NCBI GenBank assembly: GCA_963739995.1
Contig: CAVUCH010000016.1
Location: 1-40,238 of the forward strand
DNA length: 40,238 nt
Origin: CAVUCH01 sp963739995
Lineage (GTDB): Bacteria > Acidobacteriota > Vicinamibacteria > Vicinamibacterales > JAENWD01
Reading direction: 5' to 3'
Both the position numbers and the translations under genes were made by a program. Shown one piece after another: positions 38,780 through 40,238 of the stretch (the stretch's first letter is position 1; every line of letters starts with the position of its first letter). The notes under the pieces are model-generated. The model had not been told where the DNA came from. It saw nothing but the letters and a program-made list of their open reading frames with translations, and did not search any database.

Positions 38780-40238
38780 CTAGTAACGCCACATGTAGTA
38801 GCCGAGCACCGTGACCACGCCGACGAAGACCGACGCGGCATAGACGCGCACCGAGCCGGTCTGCCACCGGCGCAGGACCGAGCTGCCTGCCGCGACGAAG
38901 GCGCCCGTGCCGTTGACCGCGCCGTCGATGAGACCGGCGTCCATCCCCTTCCAGAGGAAGCCGGCGGACAGGTGCTTGATCGGCCGGACGATCACCGCAT
39001 CGTACATCTCGTCCACGTAGTACTTGTGCAGCAGCAGCCGGTGCAGCGGCTCCGCGGTCGCGGCCACCGCGTCGGCGGCGGCGGGGCGGCGGACGAAGAA
39101 GTACCAGGCCAGCCCAATCCCGAGGATCGCGATGATGCTGGAGACGAGCATCAGGCTGCGCTCGAGGGCGATCTCCTCGGCATGCCCGGCGGCCGTGTCC
39201 GAGGCATGGTCGGGTTGCTCATGCCCGGAGGTCGCACCCGACGGGTCGTGCGCGTCCGGGTCGACGCGGTCCGCTTTCGCGTGCGCTGACGATCGGTCCG
39301 TCTCGCGGTGTTCGCCGCCGACGCCGTGGGCGACGAAGCTCGGGTGCAGGTAGTGCTCGATGCGGTTGCTGCCGCCCAACGCGGCCGGCACGCCCACGTA
39401 GCCGGCCAGCACGGATCCGATCGCCAGCACGACGAGGACAGCCGCCATCGCGGGTGGCGCGTCGTGCAGGTGACCATGTGCGCCGTGTCCGTGCGCGTCG
39501 TGCGCGTGCGCGCTTCGACCAGCCGCGGGGCCCGCCGCAGCTGCCAGCGCAGGCGACTGTGCCGTGGGCTCCGATTCTTCGGGGTGGGCTGGTGCGGCAG
39601 CCGCATGACGCCGTTCCCCATGGAAAGTGAGGAAGACGAGCCGGAACATGTAGGTGGCGGTCAGCAGCGACGTGAGCACGCCGATAGTCCAGAGAATCCA
39701 GTGCCCGCTGGCGAACGTCCGCCAGAGGATCTCGTCCTTGCTGAAGAACCCGGCCAGCCCGGGGACGCCCGCGATGGCGATCGCGCCGATCAGGAATGTC
39801 CAGTAGGTGATCGGCAGGCCTTTCTTCAGGCCGCCCATGTTCCGGATGTCCTGCTCGCCCGCAAGGGCGTGGATGACCGCGCCCGATCCCAGGAAGAGCA
39901 GCGCCTTGAAGAACGCGTGCGTGTAGAGGTGGAAGATGCCGGCCGCGTAGGCGCCCATGCCCATAGCGAGGAACATGTACCCGAGCTGCGAGACCGTCGA
40001 GTACGCCAGCACGCGCTTGATGTCGTTCTGCACGAGGCCGATGGTGCCCGCCATCAGCGCCGTCACGCCACCGACGATTGCCACGATGAGCAGCGCGTCG
40101 GGCGCGTGGCTGAACAGCTCGGCGTTCCGTCCGATCATGTAGACGCCGGCGGTGACCATCGTCGCCGCGTGGATCAGCGCAGACACGGGGGTCGGGCCTT
40201 CCATTGCGTCAGGGAGCCAGACGTACAGGGGGATCTGC
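38780..40238 (-). CDS. nuoL: NADH-quinone oxidoreductase subunit L, C-terminal part
   Basis: The large proton-pumping subunit of complex I, cut by the right edge; the visible 485 or so residues begin with QIPLYVWLPDAMEGPTPVSA. The channel lysine region VQNDIKRVLAYSTVSQLGY and LYTHAFFKALLFLGSG follow. A His/Asp/Ala-rich cytoplasmic or periplasmic insert (HAHDAHGHGAHGHLHDA, plus a second charged stretch with HDPSGATSGHEQPDH) separates the last helices. The long lateral helix normally follows this region. The C-terminal YYMWRY lies at the TAG stop (38780). Confidence 0.93.
   Translation of the reverse strand, partial: QIPLYVWLPDAMEGPTPVSALIHAATMVTAGVYMIGRNAELFSHAPDALLIVAIVGGVTALMAGTIGLVQNDIKRVLAYSTVSQLGYMFLAMGMGAYAAGIFHLYTHAFFKALLFLGSGAVIHALAGEQDIRNMGGLKKGLPITYWTFLIGAIAIAGVPGLAGFFSKDEILWRTFASGHWILWTIGVLTSLLTATYMFRLVFLTFHGERRHAAAAPAHPEESEPTAQSPALAAAAGPAAGRSAHAHDAHGHGAHGHLHDAPPAMAAVLVVLAIGSVLAGYVGVPAALGGSNRIEHYLHPSFVAHGVGGEHRETDRSSAHAKADRVDPDAHDPSGATSGHEQPDHASDTAAGHAEEIALERSLMLVSSIIAILGIGLAWYFFVRRPAAADAVAATAEPLHRLLLHKYYVDEMYDAVIVRPIKHLSAGFLWKGMDAGLIDGAVNGTGAFVAAGSSVLRRWQTGSVRVYAASVFVGVVTVLGYYMWRY

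Noticed and set aside
37213..38814. 533-codon plus-strand frame opposite nuoM
   Set aside because: Antisense to nuoM, composed of His/Asp/Arg-rich sequence typical of reversed membrane-protein codons.

Overview
The window is a GC-rich bacterial chromosome segment that reads as a Gram-negative. It carries lipopolysaccharide genes (heptose kinase, family 9 glycosyltransferase, O-antigen ligase), a probable LolB-like outer-membrane lipoprotein, a bactofilin, SelA and the end of a complex I operon. Many starts are GTG, with TTG and apparently one CTG. The mix of features and the abundance of degenerate seven-base tandem repeats suggest Acidobacteriota (Vicinamibacteria-like), but that is an inference, because no rRNA is present. 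I saw no tRNA, rRNA, CRISPR array, prophage or insertion sequence.

Left part (1-15730): almost everything is on the minus strand and forms one long housekeeping run. In transcription order it is TPR lipoprotein-like protein, LolB-like lipoprotein, ispE, prs, rplY, pth, rpsF, rpsR, rplI, dnaB, alr, radA, a PIN-TRAM membrane protein and plsC. A plus-strand bactofilin and a B3/B4-domain gene separate this run from ispD at the left edge. It joins several gene orders known from other phyla: lolB-ispE-prs and rplY/pth as in gammaproteobacteria, rpsF-rpsR-rplI-dnaB, and radA-yacL-ispD as in Firmicutes. The TPR, LolB-like and ispE genes are joined by GTGA overlaps, and pth starts at a CTG overlapping the rplY stop.

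Middle part (15780-23000): a plus-strand cell-envelope operon (Trm112-like small protein, GT9 heptosyltransferase-like, O-antigen ligase, heptose-7-phosphate kinase) faces a minus-strand pair (unknown coiled-coil protein plus GT4 glycosyltransferase). A membrane protein of unknown function and an aspartate/glutamate racemase-like protein lacking both catalytic cysteines follow. The GT9/ligase spacer is almost wholly one long imperfect inverted repeat.

Right part (23000-40238): a Tat-exported aldo/keto reductase, a GT-C glycosyltransferase, a HAD phosphatase and purH (minus strand), a cold-shock gene with a terminator-like leader hairpin, an unknown gene, selA, a STAS-domain anti-sigma antagonist, a Na+/H+ antiporter-like protein, DinB, cupin-like and SnoaL-like genes, a short-chain dehydrogenase broken by about four frameshifts, and then nuoN, nuoM and partial nuoL reading leftwards from the right edge.

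The most unusual sequence-level feature is a set of five degenerate heptanucleotide arrays (7759-7800, 9259-9300, 10552-10615, 24097-24173, 35565-35721). Each has its own unit, and several run into coding boundaries: one supplies the Pth C-terminus, one abuts the rplY start codon and one contains the nuoN stop.
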